From the NCBI RefSeq assembly GCF_001072375.1, contig NZ_JVKV01000099.1:1-64000 (forward strand): a DNA stretch of 64,000 bases, given 5' to 3'. Below, one piece after another: positions 1 through 10,782 of this stretch. The translations under genes were made by a program, and so were the position numbers. Numbering within the stretch: the stretch's first letter is position 1; each line of letters begins with the position of its first letter. The notes beneath the pieces were generated by a model. That model made no database searches. It saw only the letters and a program-made list of their open reading frames with translations, and was not told the DNA's origin. The stretch comes from Streptococcus pseudopneumoniae. GTDB taxonomy: Bacteria > Bacillota > Bacilli > Lactobacillales > Streptococcaceae.

Positions 1-43
1 ACTGTTAATCATGATGTCGTAGGTTCGAGTCCTACTGGCGGAG
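1..43 (+). tRNA. tRNA-Asn (GTT), 3' part only
   Basis: The window begins inside the anticodon arm. The loop CTGTTAA gives anticodon GTT (4-6). The anticodon stem 3' side is TCATG (9-13). The T arm GTAGG-TTCGAGT-CCTAC spans 19-35, the acceptor 3' strand TGGCGGA spans 36-42, and the discriminator is G43, as usual for tRNA-Asn. No CCA is encoded (TCA follows). The D arm and 5' acceptor strand lie outside the window. Confidence 0.9.
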
Positions 44-50
44 TCAGATG

Positions 51-80
51 AAAGGAACACTAATTTGGTGTTCCTTTTTT
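51..80 (+). terminator. terminator after tRNA-Asn
   Basis: AAAGGAACAC (51-60) pairs with GTGTTCCTTT (68-77) around a short loop and runs into six or more T's. It ends the tRNA (probably rRNA-tRNA) transcript entering from the left. Confidence 0.85.
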
Positions 81-254
81 GATTCTTTGTCCGATGTAAT
101 GAGGGGAGGCATACCTAACATACGGATAGATAATGATTTGTGTCCGAAAATAAAACTAAGGAAATTGTATTACCTTAGCCTAATAAGAATAACAAAATAG
201 GCTCCATAATATTCATAGGGGGGTGATTTCCTATAAATATTATAGAGCTTTTTT
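81..254. other. intergenic stretch with long imperfect hairpin
   Basis: There is no gene here. An imperfect inverted repeat at 201-248 (arms of about 19 nt, loop about 10 nt) is followed by T's at 249-254. It could end leftward tetR transcription and any rightward read-through. A smaller repeat, CTAAG...CTTAG, lies at about 154-178. I recognise no named repeat family. Confidence 0.5.
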
Positions 255-255
255 A

Positions 256-798
256 TTAATTTGTATCCCTTAACATTTTCATTAAAAAGTCCGTGATTTC
301 TTGTGGACTTTCTTTTTTTCCGTGGGCAATCCAGGTTTGACAGACTCCAAAGAGAGCATTTGTCAGGTAGACGCTACTGTATTCTAATTCTATTTCATTT
401 AGTTTGAGTTGCATAAAACGTTTTTGAAGGTCTGTGCTCAGTAGGATGTGAAGTTTATTTCTCAAGAAATTTTGAATTTCCTTGGTTCCATTTTCGGATA
501 AAAGAGCTGCTAGAAGTGGCTCTGATTCTAAGTATTCAAATACTTCTAGAATAGCATTTCGTTTGTGATTAGCATGTTTTTGAAAGATATATTCGAAGGT
601 ATGAAATAGTTTACTTTGGTAATGTTCAATCATATCGTATTTATCTTTGTAATGAGTATAGAAACTGGAGCGGCTAATTCCAGCTTTTTGTGCTAATTTA
701 ACAGTTGTAATCTGATCGAATGGTTGTTCCATCAATAAATCTACCATTGCATTTTCTATAATACGTTTGGTTTTTAATCGTTTATTACTTTCTTGCAT
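256..798 (-). CDS. TetR/AcrR family transcriptional regulator
   Basis: This 180-aa protein has an N-terminal TetR-type helix-turn-helix at about residues 10-55 (the stretch ITTVKLAQKAGISRSSFYTH is the recognition part). A helical ligand/dimer domain follows, of the kind found in DhaS-like TetR proteins. It is divergent from the YhgE/Pip membrane protein gene, separated by 128 bp. That spacer holds a 21-bp dyad and two related AGACAAG motifs, so the likely role is repression of the neighbour and of itself. The ligand is unknown. Family assignment is firm; the target is inferred from layout. Confidence 0.9.
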   Translation of the reverse strand: MQESNKRLKTKRIIENAMVDLLMEQPFDQITTVKLAQKAGISRSSFYTHYKDKYDMIEHYQSKLFHTFEYIFQKHANHKRNAILEVFEYLESEPLLAALLSENGTKEIQNFLRNKLHILLSTDLQKRFMQLKLNEIELEYSSVYLTNALFGVCQTWIAHGKKESPQEITDFLMKMLRDTN

Positions 799-817
799 GT
801 TCCCTCCAGATGAACAT

Positions 818-838
818 TTTTAGACAATGTGTTCAAAA
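818..838. promoter_or_regulatory. putative TetR operator 1
   Basis: The dyad TTTT-nn-ACA-nnn-TGT-nn-AAAA lies just upstream of tetR and contains AGACAAT. A wider inverted pair, TGAACA (811-816) and TGTTCA (830-835), overlaps it. Assignment to the divergent TetR is inference. Confidence 0.5.
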
Positions 839-852
839 ATAGTTTTTTTATC

Positions 853-880
853 TTGTCTTTTTAATTTTTTTATGTATAAT
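853..880 (+). promoter_or_regulatory. promoter of the yhgE-like gene
   Basis: The -35 is TTGTCT (853-858), the spacer is 16 nt and the -10 is TATAAT (875-880). The -35 overlaps CTTGTCT (852-858), the reverse complement of the AGACAAG motif found in the two flanking operator candidates. This suggests direct repression. Confidence 0.65.
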
Positions 881-894
881 CTATTATATCAAAA

Positions 895-915
895 ATTTAG
901 ACAAGTAGTTTAAAA
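895..915. promoter_or_regulatory. putative TetR operator 2
   Basis: This 21-bp element, with TTTAGACAAG at its left half and a degenerate right half, aligns with the dyad at 818-838. It sits between the promoter and the AAAGGAG ribosome site of the membrane protein gene. Confidence 0.4.
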
Positions 916-926
916 AAGGAGACAAT

Positions 927-3590
927 ATGTTTAAAGAATGGAAAGCAATCTTTAAAAAACCGACATTTATTATTGTCATGATAGGAATTTCCTTAATTCC
1001 AGCTCTTTACAATATCATTTTCTTATCATCAATGTGGGATCCATATGGTAAACTTTCGGAGTTACCTGTAGCAATTGTTAATAAGGATCAAGCTGCTACT
1101 TATAATGATGAAAAATTCACTATTGGTGAAGACATGGTGTCTAATTTAAAAGATAGTAATAGCCTTGATTTTCATTTTGTAGATGAAGGTGAGGGAGAAA
1201 GAGGCCTGCGGGATAGAGATTATTACATGGTCGTAACGTTGCCAAGTAATCTTTCTGAGAAAGCTTCTTCTATCCTTACAAATCATCCTGAACAGATGAC
1301 GATTGACTATCAGACATCAAGTGGTCATAGTTTTATTGCAAGCAAGATGAGTGATTCTGCCATGACACAAATCAAACAGACTGTGGCTACTAATGTTACT
1401 CAATCTTATACTAAAGCTTTATTTAAAAAGATGGGTGATTTAAAAATTGGTTTATCTCAATCTGCAAATGCAAGTTTACAGTTGGCTGATGGTTCGAATC
1501 AGCTTTCGGATGGGAGTCAAACCTTAACGACCAATCTTCAAACCTTAGCTCAATCAAGTCTCACATTTTCTAATGGTGCTGATCAATTATCTACAGGTTT
1601 AGGAACCTATACAGCTGGTGTAAATCAGTTAAATCTTGGTCTTGGTAATTTTAATACTGGTTTAAATCAATATACCAGCGCTATTTCACAAATCGACAAT
1701 GGATTAAACCAACTGAATTCACAGACACCGGCACTGGTATCAGGATTGACTCAACTTGATTCAGGCACACAAGCCTATACAGGTGGTGTTTCTCAATTAA
1801 ATTCAGGATTAAATCAATTTTCACTTGGTATTGATACTTATACAAATGGAGTTCAAAGTCTATCATCAGGTGCAAATCAGATTTCTACTAAATCAGAGAC
1901 TCTACGTACAGGATTAACAAAACTTAATCAAGGTATTCAAGAACTTTCTACTCAATTAGATGGGGCAAACCAACAAAAAGATCAGATTAAACAATTAGCA
2001 ACTAGTTTAGAGCAATTTAATCAAGCTATTCAAAATATTCAAACAGCAGATAGTGGAGAGATAACACAAGTAACAAACCAGCTTTCTAGTAGTCTATCAA
2101 CGATTGCAAATTCAGCACAAAGCATCATTACTTCAAATCAATCTGAAAAAGAAACTACTTTATCAGCTATTCAATCTACTAGTGCTTATCAAAGCTTAAC
2201 TCCTGACCAACAGGCAGAGATAACTTCTGTGGTTTCTAATCCATCATCTTCTACTAGTGAGTCAGCACGAACAATTTTAACTACAGTTCAAACGTTACAA
2301 TCTTCTTTAGAAAATGTAACCACTCAAACAGATAGTCTAACTCAATTAAAGAATCACTCAAGTCAATTATTACCAACTGCTTCTTCAACATTGACAAGTT
2401 TGTCAAGTGGATTAACACAGGTTCAAACAGCAATTAATGGTCAGTTATTGCCAGCTAGTCAAACTCTTGAATCTGGCATTGACAGCTATACAAAATCTGT
2501 AGACCAAGTAGCTTTAGGAGCAAGTCAGTTGAGTTCGAAAAATTCGAACTTGACAGGAAGTTTCAATAAGTTGCTACAAGGTTCTAATCAGTTGACAGAA
2601 AAATCTTCAACATTGACAGGTGCTACTGCTAAGTTAGCAGAGAATGCACCAGAATTAGCAACAGGAATTGATAAACTTGCATCAGGTGTCAACCAAGTAA
2701 ATAATAAAACATCAGATTTAACCGCTGGATTTAATCAATTACAAGCGGGATCTCAACAATTAGCTGATAAATCAGACCAGCTAGTTTCTGGTGCAAATCA
2801 ACTATCTAATGGTTCTGAAAAAATAGCTAGTGGAGCAGATCAACTTGCTCAAGGATCAGAAATTCTACAATCAGGACTTGGAAAATTAAGTGATGGTTCA
2901 AGTCAATTAAATCAAGGTTTGACAGAGGCTGAGGGACAATTGAAACAGGCTTCAACTGAACCAACAAATGCAGATTTACTAGCTGATCCTCTAAGTCTTT
3001 CAAAAACTGATAAGGATCAAGTAGCAGTTAATGGAATTGCCATGGCTCCATATATGATATCAGTTGCTCTTTTTGTTGCTGCTATTTCAACTAATATGAT
3101 TTTTGCTAAATTGCCTTCTGGGCGCCATCCAGAAAGTCGCTGGGCTTGGTTTAAGTCTCGCTTTGAAATTAACGGTATCATTGCTGGTTTGGCAGGAGTA
3201 TTAGTTTATGGTGGGGTACATTTAATCGGACTGACTGCAGTTCATGAATTCAAAACTTTAGCTTTGATCATTTTAACCAGTCTTGCTTTTATGGCGATGG
3301 TAACAGCATTGACAACCTGGAATTCTCGCCTAGGCGCTTTCTTCTCCTTAATTTTATTACTCCTTCAATTAGCATCAAGTGCAGGAACTTATCCTTTAGC
3401 TTTGACGAATCAATTCTTTAAAACTATTAATCCATGGTTACCTATGAGTTATTCAGTTTCAGGTCTTCGACAAACCATTTCTATGACAGGTAATATTCAT
3501 AGTCAGATTATTTTCCTTATCTTTACAATAATGATTTTTGTTGCTTTAGGAATGCTAGCCTATCAACCTAAAAAAGCTGAAGAAGACTAA
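927..3590 (+). CDS. YhgE/Pip family membrane protein
   Basis: This 887-aa protein has an N-terminal membrane segment (about residues 15-35), an extracellular N domain, and a very long central region (about 170-680). The central region is built from repeated QLxxGxxxL-type units (QLSDGSQ, QLNSGLNQF, QLAQGS) typical of Pip-type coiled stalks. A C-terminal block of about five to six membrane helices (700-880) resembles ABC-2 type permeases. The family includes phage infection protein and proteins linked to type VII secretion. It has a good RBS (AAAAAAGGAGACAAT) and its own promoter, and is likely repressed by the divergent TetR. The substrate is unknown. Confidence 0.85.
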   Translation: MFKEWKAIFKKPTFIIVMIGISLIPALYNIIFLSSMWDPYGKLSELPVAIVNKDQAATYNDEKFTIGEDMVSNLKDSNSLDFHFVDEGEGERGLRDRDYYMVVTLPSNLSEKASSILTNHPEQMTIDYQTSSGHSFIASKMSDSAMTQIKQTVATNVTQSYTKALFKKMGDLKIGLSQSANASLQLADGSNQLSDGSQTLTTNLQTLAQSSLTFSNGADQLSTGLGTYTAGVNQLNLGLGNFNTGLNQYTSAISQIDNGLNQLNSQTPALVSGLTQLDSGTQAYTGGVSQLNSGLNQFSLGIDTYTNGVQSLSSGANQISTKSETLRTGLTKLNQGIQELSTQLDGANQQKDQIKQLATSLEQFNQAIQNIQTADSGEITQVTNQLSSSLSTIANSAQSIITSNQSEKETTLSAIQSTSAYQSLTPDQQAEITSVVSNPSSSTSESARTILTTVQTLQSSLENVTTQTDSLTQLKNHSSQLLPTASSTLTSLSSGLTQVQTAINGQLLPASQTLESGIDSYTKSVDQVALGASQLSSKNSNLTGSFNKLLQGSNQLTEKSSTLTGATAKLAENAPELATGIDKLASGVNQVNNKTSDLTAGFNQLQAGSQQLADKSDQLVSGANQLSNGSEKIASGADQLAQGSEILQSGLGKLSDGSSQLNQGLTEAEGQLKQASTEPTNADLLADPLSLSKTDKDQVAVNGIAMAPYMISVALFVAAISTNMIFAKLPSGRHPESRWAWFKSRFEINGIIAGLAGVLVYGGVHLIGLTAVHEFKTLALIILTSLAFMAMVTALTTWNSRLGAFFSLILLLLQLASSAGTYPLALTNQFFKTINPWLPMSYSVSGLRQTISMTGNIHSQIIFLIFTIMIFVALGMLAYQPKKAEED

Positions 3591-3591
3591 A

Positions 3592-3623
3592 AACAATCGA
3601 CCAATTCGGTCGATTGTTTTTTT
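3592..3623 (+). terminator. terminator, yhgE-like gene
   Basis: AACAATCGACC (3592-3602) pairs with GGTCGATTGTT (3608-3618) and the stem ends in a T run. The following gene is convergent and its stop lies at 3622, so the structure may serve both strands. Confidence 0.9.
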
Positions 3624-6171
3624 ATCTAGAATATTTTTTTCTTTGAATATCATAAAAAATAAAGACAATAATGGCTATAAGAGAACAACTTGCACCAGCA
3701 ACAAATCCTTTTGGAATAAAGGAAAGGGTAATAGTTCCTTCACCTTCAGGAACATCAATTTTCATAAATCCAGTTTGTGCCTGTTGAATTTGTAATTTTT
3801 TACCATTTTGGTAAGCAGACCATCCTCGGTCGTAAGGAATTGTGAAAAAGATCGATGTCTCATTCTTTACCTTATAATTTACAGTGACTTTATTTTTATA
3901 AGAGCTCACTTCTACTGGATTTTCTTTTATTTTGCGTATTGCCTCCGTATATTTCTTAGTATCTAAGCGATAGAAAGTTGGAGATTCAAATGATACTTGA
4001 GCATTTCCTGGGAACTTAACCTGGATATCAAAAGTTTGTTTATGTTCTGCATATCCAAGATTAAAAAATGTAAAAACATTATCTGTGGTAAAGGATTTTT
4101 TTTCACCATTGACAATGATGTCAACTTGCTTTTTCTTATCGTTTGAAAAATTTAGCTTGGTCATGGAAAGGTAAACCTGACTATTATCAGGTACTTCAAT
4201 GCTGTAGCTGATAGTTGCATCTTCAGTATCAGTTCCGTTTAGATTGACAACATTGTCATCAGAGTCTGTATAATGATTTATCGGATAAAAGTACTCTTCA
4301 TTTAAGCCAGCAATTTGATTTAAAAATTGAGTTTGGTTATCAAGAGTATGGTCATTAAAAGTGACATCTTTGTAAAGAGACTGTGTAGCAAAAGCAATTG
4401 GGAGAGCGAATTGATTTTTATAAAGGGTTAGATTATCTTTTTGATAGCTTGGATGAAAACCATATTTATCTGGATAGGTTTCAGAAATATTGTAGCTGAT
4501 TCCAAATAAACTATCTGCAATGATAGTATTATTTGCATAACGAAGATTAAGGTTGGTACCTGAAGATTTAAAACCCAACTTATCTAACGTTGTACTTGCA
4601 GAACGATTACGAACAGATGAAAATTGTGAGATGCCATTGTAGTTAAATTTCATGCTATCGTTTCCAGTTTGAGTTTGTAACTTTTCAGTTCGTGTAAATG
4701 TATCTGGTTGCTGTTTGGTATACTCCAAAATAGCTTCCATACTTGGAATATCTTTATCATAGGTACTACGAGAAGCAAATCCCCATTCTTTCGTAATTCC
4801 ATTTAGTTGAGATGAAGCATTAAAACTAATTTCACTTATTGTAAAGATCAAAATAAGGATTGAAAAGATTTTTGGTGAAATCATCTTTCGGATAAATGCC
4901 AGTAACAATAGCAAGTATACCACTAAGAATTCAAGCGTTAAGAGTATATTTAATTTAGTTAAAAATGAATAATGATTTTTAAAATAAATGGTTGCCAGAT
5001 AGCCAAATAAAAGGAAGGTCATTGAGAATAAAATATTCCATAACTTAATATCCTTAAATCTATTTAAAACTTCTGCTGAAATATAAATCAAGAGAGTAGA
5101 GAAAATCCAAGCATAGCGATGAAGAAACATATTTGGTGCGTGCATTCCTTGCCAAAATAAATCTAAGGCTTCTAGATAAAAACTAGCAATGATGATAATG
5201 AGTAGAGTTGCATAGCATAGTTTCACGTGAAACTTAATTGATTTTAATGTAAAGAATACAATTGTTAAGATGAAAGGAAGGAGGCCAACAAAAATCATTG
5301 GGATAGAACCATATTTAGTTGTATCGAAAGCACCAATAAATTGTTTAGCAAATAGATCTAGATACCAACTGGCATCTGTTTTTATTTTTGTAATAGCGGT
5401 TAGTTTTTCACCATGAGTTCTTAAGTCAAACAAGGTTGGGAGTGTCATGATGAAACTTGTTAAACCAGCGAGTAAGGATGTTAGGAAAAAATCAAGGAAA
5501 GAGAACTTGCGACTTTTAAAATCACAGGAAAGTTGGCAAAAATACCAAACTACCAAAAACAGGGCAGTCATATATCCAAAATAGTAGTTTTGGATAAATA
5601 ATATTGACAAACTTGTAAAGTATAGAATACGTTTTTTTTCCGTTATGAGTAGATGTAAACCACTTAAAATTAAGGGGATTAAAATAAAAACATCTAACCA
5701 GGTTTTAATCTCAAGTTGACTAACTGTAAAGCTCATTAATGCATATGAGGTAGATAGAGCTAATCGAAGTAGGGCAGGTATATTTTTGAATATTTTACTC
5801 AAGCTAAAAAAGGTTGACAGACCTATCAAGCCAAATTTCAACAAGGTTGACAGATAGACTGCATCTGGCATGCTTGATACATCAAAAAAATAAACAAGAG
5901 GAGATAGAAAACTACCAAGGTAATAACTGGACAAGGCATAAAAATTGAGACCTAGACCACTGGTAAAAGTATAAAATAGACTATCACTCCCATGTAAAAT
6001 ATTACGAAGATTTAGATCAAAAATAACATATTGATGAAATCCATCCCCTAATAAAGGTGAAGTATCACTGTTCCAGTAGATACCTTGAGAAAGATAGACT
6101 CCTGACATAATTACTAGGGGAATGATGAAAGAAATAAAATAGGTCCAATAGTTTTTAAAAAATGTTTTCAT
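3622..6171 (-). CDS. yfhO: YfhO family membrane protein (GT-C-like)
   Basis: This 849-aa protein has about 12-13 membrane helices up to about residue 460, then an extracytoplasmic beta-rich region, and a last membrane helix near the C-terminus before KKYSR. The N-terminal outer loop has the SDTSPLLGDGFHQY stretch and the helix pattern of GT-C enzymes. YfhO proteins in Bacillus and Listeria add sugars to lipoteichoic acid on the outer face of the membrane, so a role in decorating wall or lipid-linked polymer is plausible but inferred. The RBS GAGGTAAC precedes ATG. It lies downstream of the ABC-F gene, from which it is separated by a terminator. Confidence 0.85.
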   Translation of the reverse strand: MKTFFKNYWTYFISFIIPLVIMSGVYLSQGIYWNSDTSPLLGDGFHQYVIFDLNLRNILHGSDSLFYTFTSGLGLNFYALSSYYLGSFLSPLVYFFDVSSMPDAVYLSTLLKFGLIGLSTFFSLSKIFKNIPALLRLALSTSYALMSFTVSQLEIKTWLDVFILIPLILSGLHLLITEKKRILYFTSLSILFIQNYYFGYMTALFLVVWYFCQLSCDFKSRKFSFLDFFLTSLLAGLTSFIMTLPTLFDLRTHGEKLTAITKIKTDASWYLDLFAKQFIGAFDTTKYGSIPMIFVGLLPFILTIVFFTLKSIKFHVKLCYATLLIIIIASFYLEALDLFWQGMHAPNMFLHRYAWIFSTLLIYISAEVLNRFKDIKLWNILFSMTFLLFGYLATIYFKNHYSFLTKLNILLTLEFLVVYLLLLLAFIRKMISPKIFSILILIFTISEISFNASSQLNGITKEWGFASRSTYDKDIPSMEAILEYTKQQPDTFTRTEKLQTQTGNDSMKFNYNGISQFSSVRNRSASTTLDKLGFKSSGTNLNLRYANNTIIADSLFGISYNISETYPDKYGFHPSYQKDNLTLYKNQFALPIAFATQSLYKDVTFNDHTLDNQTQFLNQIAGLNEEYFYPINHYTDSDDNVVNLNGTDTEDATISYSIEVPDNSQVYLSMTKLNFSNDKKKQVDIIVNGEKKSFTTDNVFTFFNLGYAEHKQTFDIQVKFPGNAQVSFESPTFYRLDTKKYTEAIRKIKENPVEVSSYKNKVTVNYKVKNETSIFFTIPYDRGWSAYQNGKKLQIQQAQTGFMKIDVPEGEGTITLSFIPKGFVAGASCSLIAIIVFIFYDIQRKKYSR

Positions 6172-6191
6172 GTTACCTCATAGAATGATAG

Positions 6192-6222
6192 AAAACTCAG
6201 TTGGTTAATCCAACTGAGTTTT
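6192..6222 (-). terminator. terminator, ABC-F gene
   Basis: The 13-bp perfect stem AAAACTCAGTTGG / CCAACTGAGTTTT has a 5-nt loop. It lies between the ABC-F stop and the yfhO start on the minus strand. Confidence 0.85.
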
Positions 6223-6232
6223 AAAGTATTAT

Positions 6233-7855
6233 TTAGTCTTTCCAAAGTTCTTTGACTTTTGCTTGTACTTCAGCATTTTCTAAGAATTCATCATAGGTTT
6301 CATCGATACGGTCGATTACACCGTTTTTAGATAGGACAATAATGTGGTTAGCCAATGTTTGAATGAATTCATGGTCATGACTGGCGAAGATGATTGATTC
6401 TTTGAAGTTTTTCAATCCATCGTTCAAACTTGAAATAGATTCCAAATCTAAGTGATTAGTAGGATCGTCAAGTACTAGAACATTTGATTTCAAAAGCATG
6501 AGTTTCGATAGCATCACGCGCACCTTTTCTCCTCCTGACAAGACGTTTACAGGTTTGTTAACCTCATCTCCAGAGAAGAGCATACGACCAAGGAAACCAC
6601 GCAAGAAGGTATTGTCATCTTCTTCTTTACTTGCAAATTGACGGAGCCAGTCAAGGATAGATTCACTCCCAGCAAAATCAGCTGAATTGTCTTTTGGTAA
6701 GTAAGAGCGACTAGTTGTAACCCCCCACTTGACAGTTCCTTCATAGTCGATATCACCCATGATCGCACGAATCAATGCAGTTGTTTGAATGTCGTTTTGA
6801 CCGATAAGAGCTGTCTTGTCACCTGGACGCAAGATAAAGCTGATGTTGTCAAGAATAGTTTCACCATCAATCTTGACAGATAGATTTTCTACTGTCAAGA
6901 GATCGTTTCCGATTTCACGTTCAGCTTTAAAGTTGATAAATGGATATTTACGACTAGATGGCACAATTTCTTCAAGTTCAATCTTATCAAGCATTTTCTT
7001 ACGTGATGTTGCTTGTCTTGATTTAGAAGCATTAGCAGAGAAACGAGCAACGAATTCTTGTAATTGCTTAATTTTTTCTTCTGCTTTAGCATTACGGTCT
7101 GCTAGCAATTTAGCAGCAAGCTCAGAAGATTCTTTCCAGAAGTCGTAGTTTCCGACATAGAGTTTGATTTTTCCAAAGTCAAGGTCGGCCATGTGAGTAC
7201 ATACTTTGTTCAAGAAGTGACGGTCATGGGATACGACAATAACGGTGTTATCAAAATCAATCAAGAAATCTTCTAACCAAGTAATAGATTGGATATCAAG
7301 ACCGTTGGTCGGCTCATCCAAAAGAAGGACATCTGGTTTACCAAATAGAGCTTTAGCAAGGAGTACTTTCACTTTGTCTCCATTTGCAAGTTCACTCATA
7401 TTTTGGTAATGAAGATCTTCAGGTATATTCAAGTTTTGCAAGAGTTGTGAAGCTTCACTCTCAGCTTCCCAACCACCTAGTTCAGCAAATTCACCTTCAA
7501 GCTCAGCTGCACGAACTCCATCTTCATCAGTAAAGTCTGCTTTCATATAGATAGCATCTTTTTCTTTCATGATATTGTATAGTTTTTCATTACCCATGAT
7601 AACAACATCAATAACACGTTCATCCTCGTAGTCAAAGTGATTTTGACGAAGCACAGAAAGACGTTCATCAGGTCCAAGAGAAACATGACCAGTTGTAGGT
7701 TCGATATCACCAGCTAAGATTTTTAAAAATGTTGATTTACCTGCACCATTAGCACCAATTAAACCATAGGTGTTTCCTTCTGTAAATTTGATGTTGACCT
7801 CATCAAAAAGTTTGCGATCACTAAAACGTAGTGAAACATCAGATACTGTTAGCAA
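6233..7855 (-). CDS. ABC-F family ATPase (YbiT/YkpA type)
   Basis: This 540-aa protein has two ABC ATPase domains in tandem and no membrane segment. Domain 1 has Walker A GANGAGKST and Walker B VLLLDEPTNGLD. The charged linker is at about residues 240-300. Domain 2 has a degenerate Walker A (GQNDIQTTA, lacking the GKS/T lysine), the signature LSGGEKVR and VLVLDDPTNHLD. ABC-F proteins act on the ribosome; the length matches the B. subtilis YkpA / E. coli YbiT group rather than antibiotic-resistance types. The start is TTG (7855-7853), 7 nt after AGGAG. The weakened second Walker A is odd but occurs in this subgroup. Confidence 0.88.
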   Translation of the reverse strand: MLTVSDVSLRFSDRKLFDEVNIKFTEGNTYGLIGANGAGKSTFLKILAGDIEPTTGHVSLGPDERLSVLRQNHFDYEDERVIDVVIMGNEKLYNIMKEKDAIYMKADFTDEDGVRAAELEGEFAELGGWEAESEASQLLQNLNIPEDLHYQNMSELANGDKVKVLLAKALFGKPDVLLLDEPTNGLDIQSITWLEDFLIDFDNTVIVVSHDRHFLNKVCTHMADLDFGKIKLYVGNYDFWKESSELAAKLLADRNAKAEEKIKQLQEFVARFSANASKSRQATSRKKMLDKIELEEIVPSSRKYPFINFKAEREIGNDLLTVENLSVKIDGETILDNISFILRPGDKTALIGQNDIQTTALIRAIMGDIDYEGTVKWGVTTSRSYLPKDNSADFAGSESILDWLRQFASKEEDDNTFLRGFLGRMLFSGDEVNKPVNVLSGGEKVRVMLSKLMLLKSNVLVLDDPTNHLDLESISSLNDGLKNFKESIIFASHDHEFIQTLANHIIVLSKNGVIDRIDETYDEFLENAEVQAKVKELWKD

Positions 7856-7988
7856 TTTTTTTCTCCTATTATATGTAATACTCTAATTCTACTAGAAAAT
7901 CAGCAAATATTCAAATTTTTATCTGTCAATTATTTGTAAAGAATGTTTACAGATAGTTTACAGTCAAGGAGTTGAAATCGTAATTATT

Positions 7989-8019
7989 TGATAAAAAAAA
8001 TTACCTGTCTTTTTATCAA
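7989..8019. repeat. inverted repeat upstream of trpS
   Basis: TTGATAAAAA (7989-7998) and TTTTTATCAA (8010-8019) form a 10-bp dyad around the trpS -35 region. It could be an operator or a weak hairpin. No T-box features are visible. Confidence 0.45.
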
Positions 8020-8024
8020 AAAAA

Positions 8025-8033
8025 TGCTATAAT
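8025..8033 (+). promoter_or_regulatory. extended -10 promoter of trpS
   Basis: TGCTATAAT is a full extended -10 element, with CTGTCT as a weak -35 17 nt upstream (8005-8010). The leader to the ATG at 8062 is only about 20 nt, which excludes a T-box. Confidence 0.75.
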
Positions 8034-8061
8034 TGAAAGGACTATATCAAAGGAGAATAAG

Positions 8062-9087
8062 ATGAATAAACCCATTATTTTAACAGGAGATCGTCCAACG
8101 GGGAAATTACATATTGGGCACTACGTTGGTAGCTTAAAAAATCGTGTCTTATTACAGCAAGAAGATAAATATGACATGTTTGTTTTTTTGGCTGACCAGC
8201 AAGCTTTAACTGACCATGCAAAAGATCCACAAACTATTGTAGAGTCTATTGGGAATGTTGCTTTGGACTATCTTGCAGTGGGATTGGATCCTAACAAATC
8301 AACGATTTTCATTCAAAGTCAAATTCCAGAATTGGCAGAGTTGTCTATGTATTACATGAATCTAGTGTCTTTGGCTCGTCTGGAGCGTAATCCTACTGTA
8401 AAGACAGAAATTGCTCAGAAAGGATTTGGAGAAAGTATTCCAACTGGATTTTTAGTTTATCCAATTGCTCAAGCAGCAGATATCACAGCTTTTAAGGCTA
8501 ACTATGTTCCTGTAGGTACAGACCAAAAACCGATGATTGAACAAACGCGTGAGATTGTACGTTCATTCAACCATGCCTATAATTGTGATGTTTTAGTAGA
8601 ACCGGAAGGAATTTATCCTGAAAATGAAGGAGCAGGTCGCTTACCTGGTCTTGATGGAAATGCCAAAATGTCTAAATCGCTTAATAATGGTATCTACTTG
8701 TCAGATGATGAAGATACCTTGCGTAAGAAAGTAATGAGTATGTATACAGATCCAGATCACATTCGTGTTGAGGATCCAGGTAAGATTGAAGGAAATATGG
8801 TCTTCCATTACTTAGATGTTTTCGGACGTCCTGAAGATGCTCAAGAAATTGCTGTCATGAAAGAGCATTATCAACGTGGAGGTTTAGGTGATGTTAAGAC
8901 AAAACGGTATCTACTTGAAATCCTAGACCGTGAACTTGGTCCAATCCGTGAACGTCGCCTAGAATATGCTAAAGATATGGGTGAAGTGTATAATATGCTT
9001 CAAAAAGGTAGTGAAAAAGCTCGAGAAGTTGCTGGTCAAACGCTATCAGAAGTAAAATCAGCAATGGGTCTAAATTACTTTCATTAA
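8062..9087 (+). CDS. trpS: tryptophanyl-tRNA synthetase
   Basis: This 341-aa class I aminoacyl-tRNA synthetase charges tRNA-Trp with tryptophan in the cytosol. The HIGH motif is present as HIGHYVG (about residues 17-23) and KMSKS as [10 protein letters not shown] (about 200-209). The start is set by the RBS AAAGGAG 8 nt before ATG. It is monocistronic, with its own promoter and terminator, and divergent from the ABC-F gene. Confidence 0.97.
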   Translation: MNKPIILTGDRPTGKLHIGHYVGSLKNRVLLQQEDKYDMFVFLADQQALTDHAKDPQTIVESIGNVALDYLAVGLDPNKSTIFIQSQIPELAELSMYYMNLVSLARLERNPTVKTEIAQKGFGESIPTGFLVYPIAQAADITAFKANYVPVGTDQKPMIEQTREIVRSFNHAYNCDVLVEPEGIYPENEGAGRLPGLDGNAKMSKSLNNGIYLSDDEDTLRKKVMSMYTDPDHIRVEDPGKIEGNMVFHYLDVFGRPEDAQEIAVMKEHYQRGGLGDVKTKRYLLEILDRELGPIRERRLEYAKDMGEVYNMLQKGSEKAREVAGQTLSEVKSAMGLNYFH

Positions 9088-9107
9088 TCGATAAAATACG
9101 AACTCTA

Positions 9108-9146
9108 AAACTATCTCTTCTTTAAAATTAAAGGGATAGTTTTTTT
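9108..9146 (+). terminator. terminator, trpS
   Basis: AAACTATC (9108-9115) pairs with GATAGTTT, with an inner CTTT/AAAG pairing, and a run of T's follows. Confidence 0.8.
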
Positions 9147-9168
9147 ACATTATCTATTATCAATATAA

Positions 9169-9196
9169 TTGACAAATTTTCATAGAATGGTATGAT
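9169..9196 (+). promoter_or_regulatory. promoter of guaB
   Basis: A consensus -35 TTGACA (9169-9174), 16-nt spacer and TATGAT (9191-9196), with TGG extending the -10. This is one of the strongest-looking promoters in the window. No purine riboswitch fold is apparent in the short leader. Confidence 0.85.
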
Positions 9197-9219
9197 AGAT
9201 ACAATACAAAAAGCGTTAA

Positions 9220-10728
<1,509 letters not shown>

Positions 10729-10730
10729 TA

Positions 10731-10762
10731 AAAAATCTCCTGTAAAACAGGAGATTTTTTAT
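10731..10762. terminator. bidirectional terminator, guaB / recF
   Basis: The 12-bp perfect stem AAAAATCTCCTG / CAGGAGATTTTT has an A-rich loop and T runs on both strands. It lies between the convergent guaB and recF stops. Confidence 0.9.
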
Positions 10763-10782
10763 TTTTTACACTAATGTAAATA

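Noticed and set aside
7868-7873. Minus-strand TATAAT before the ABC-F gene as its promoter
   Set aside because: Transcription from it would begin inside or after the AGGAG ribosome site, so the real promoter must be further upstream.
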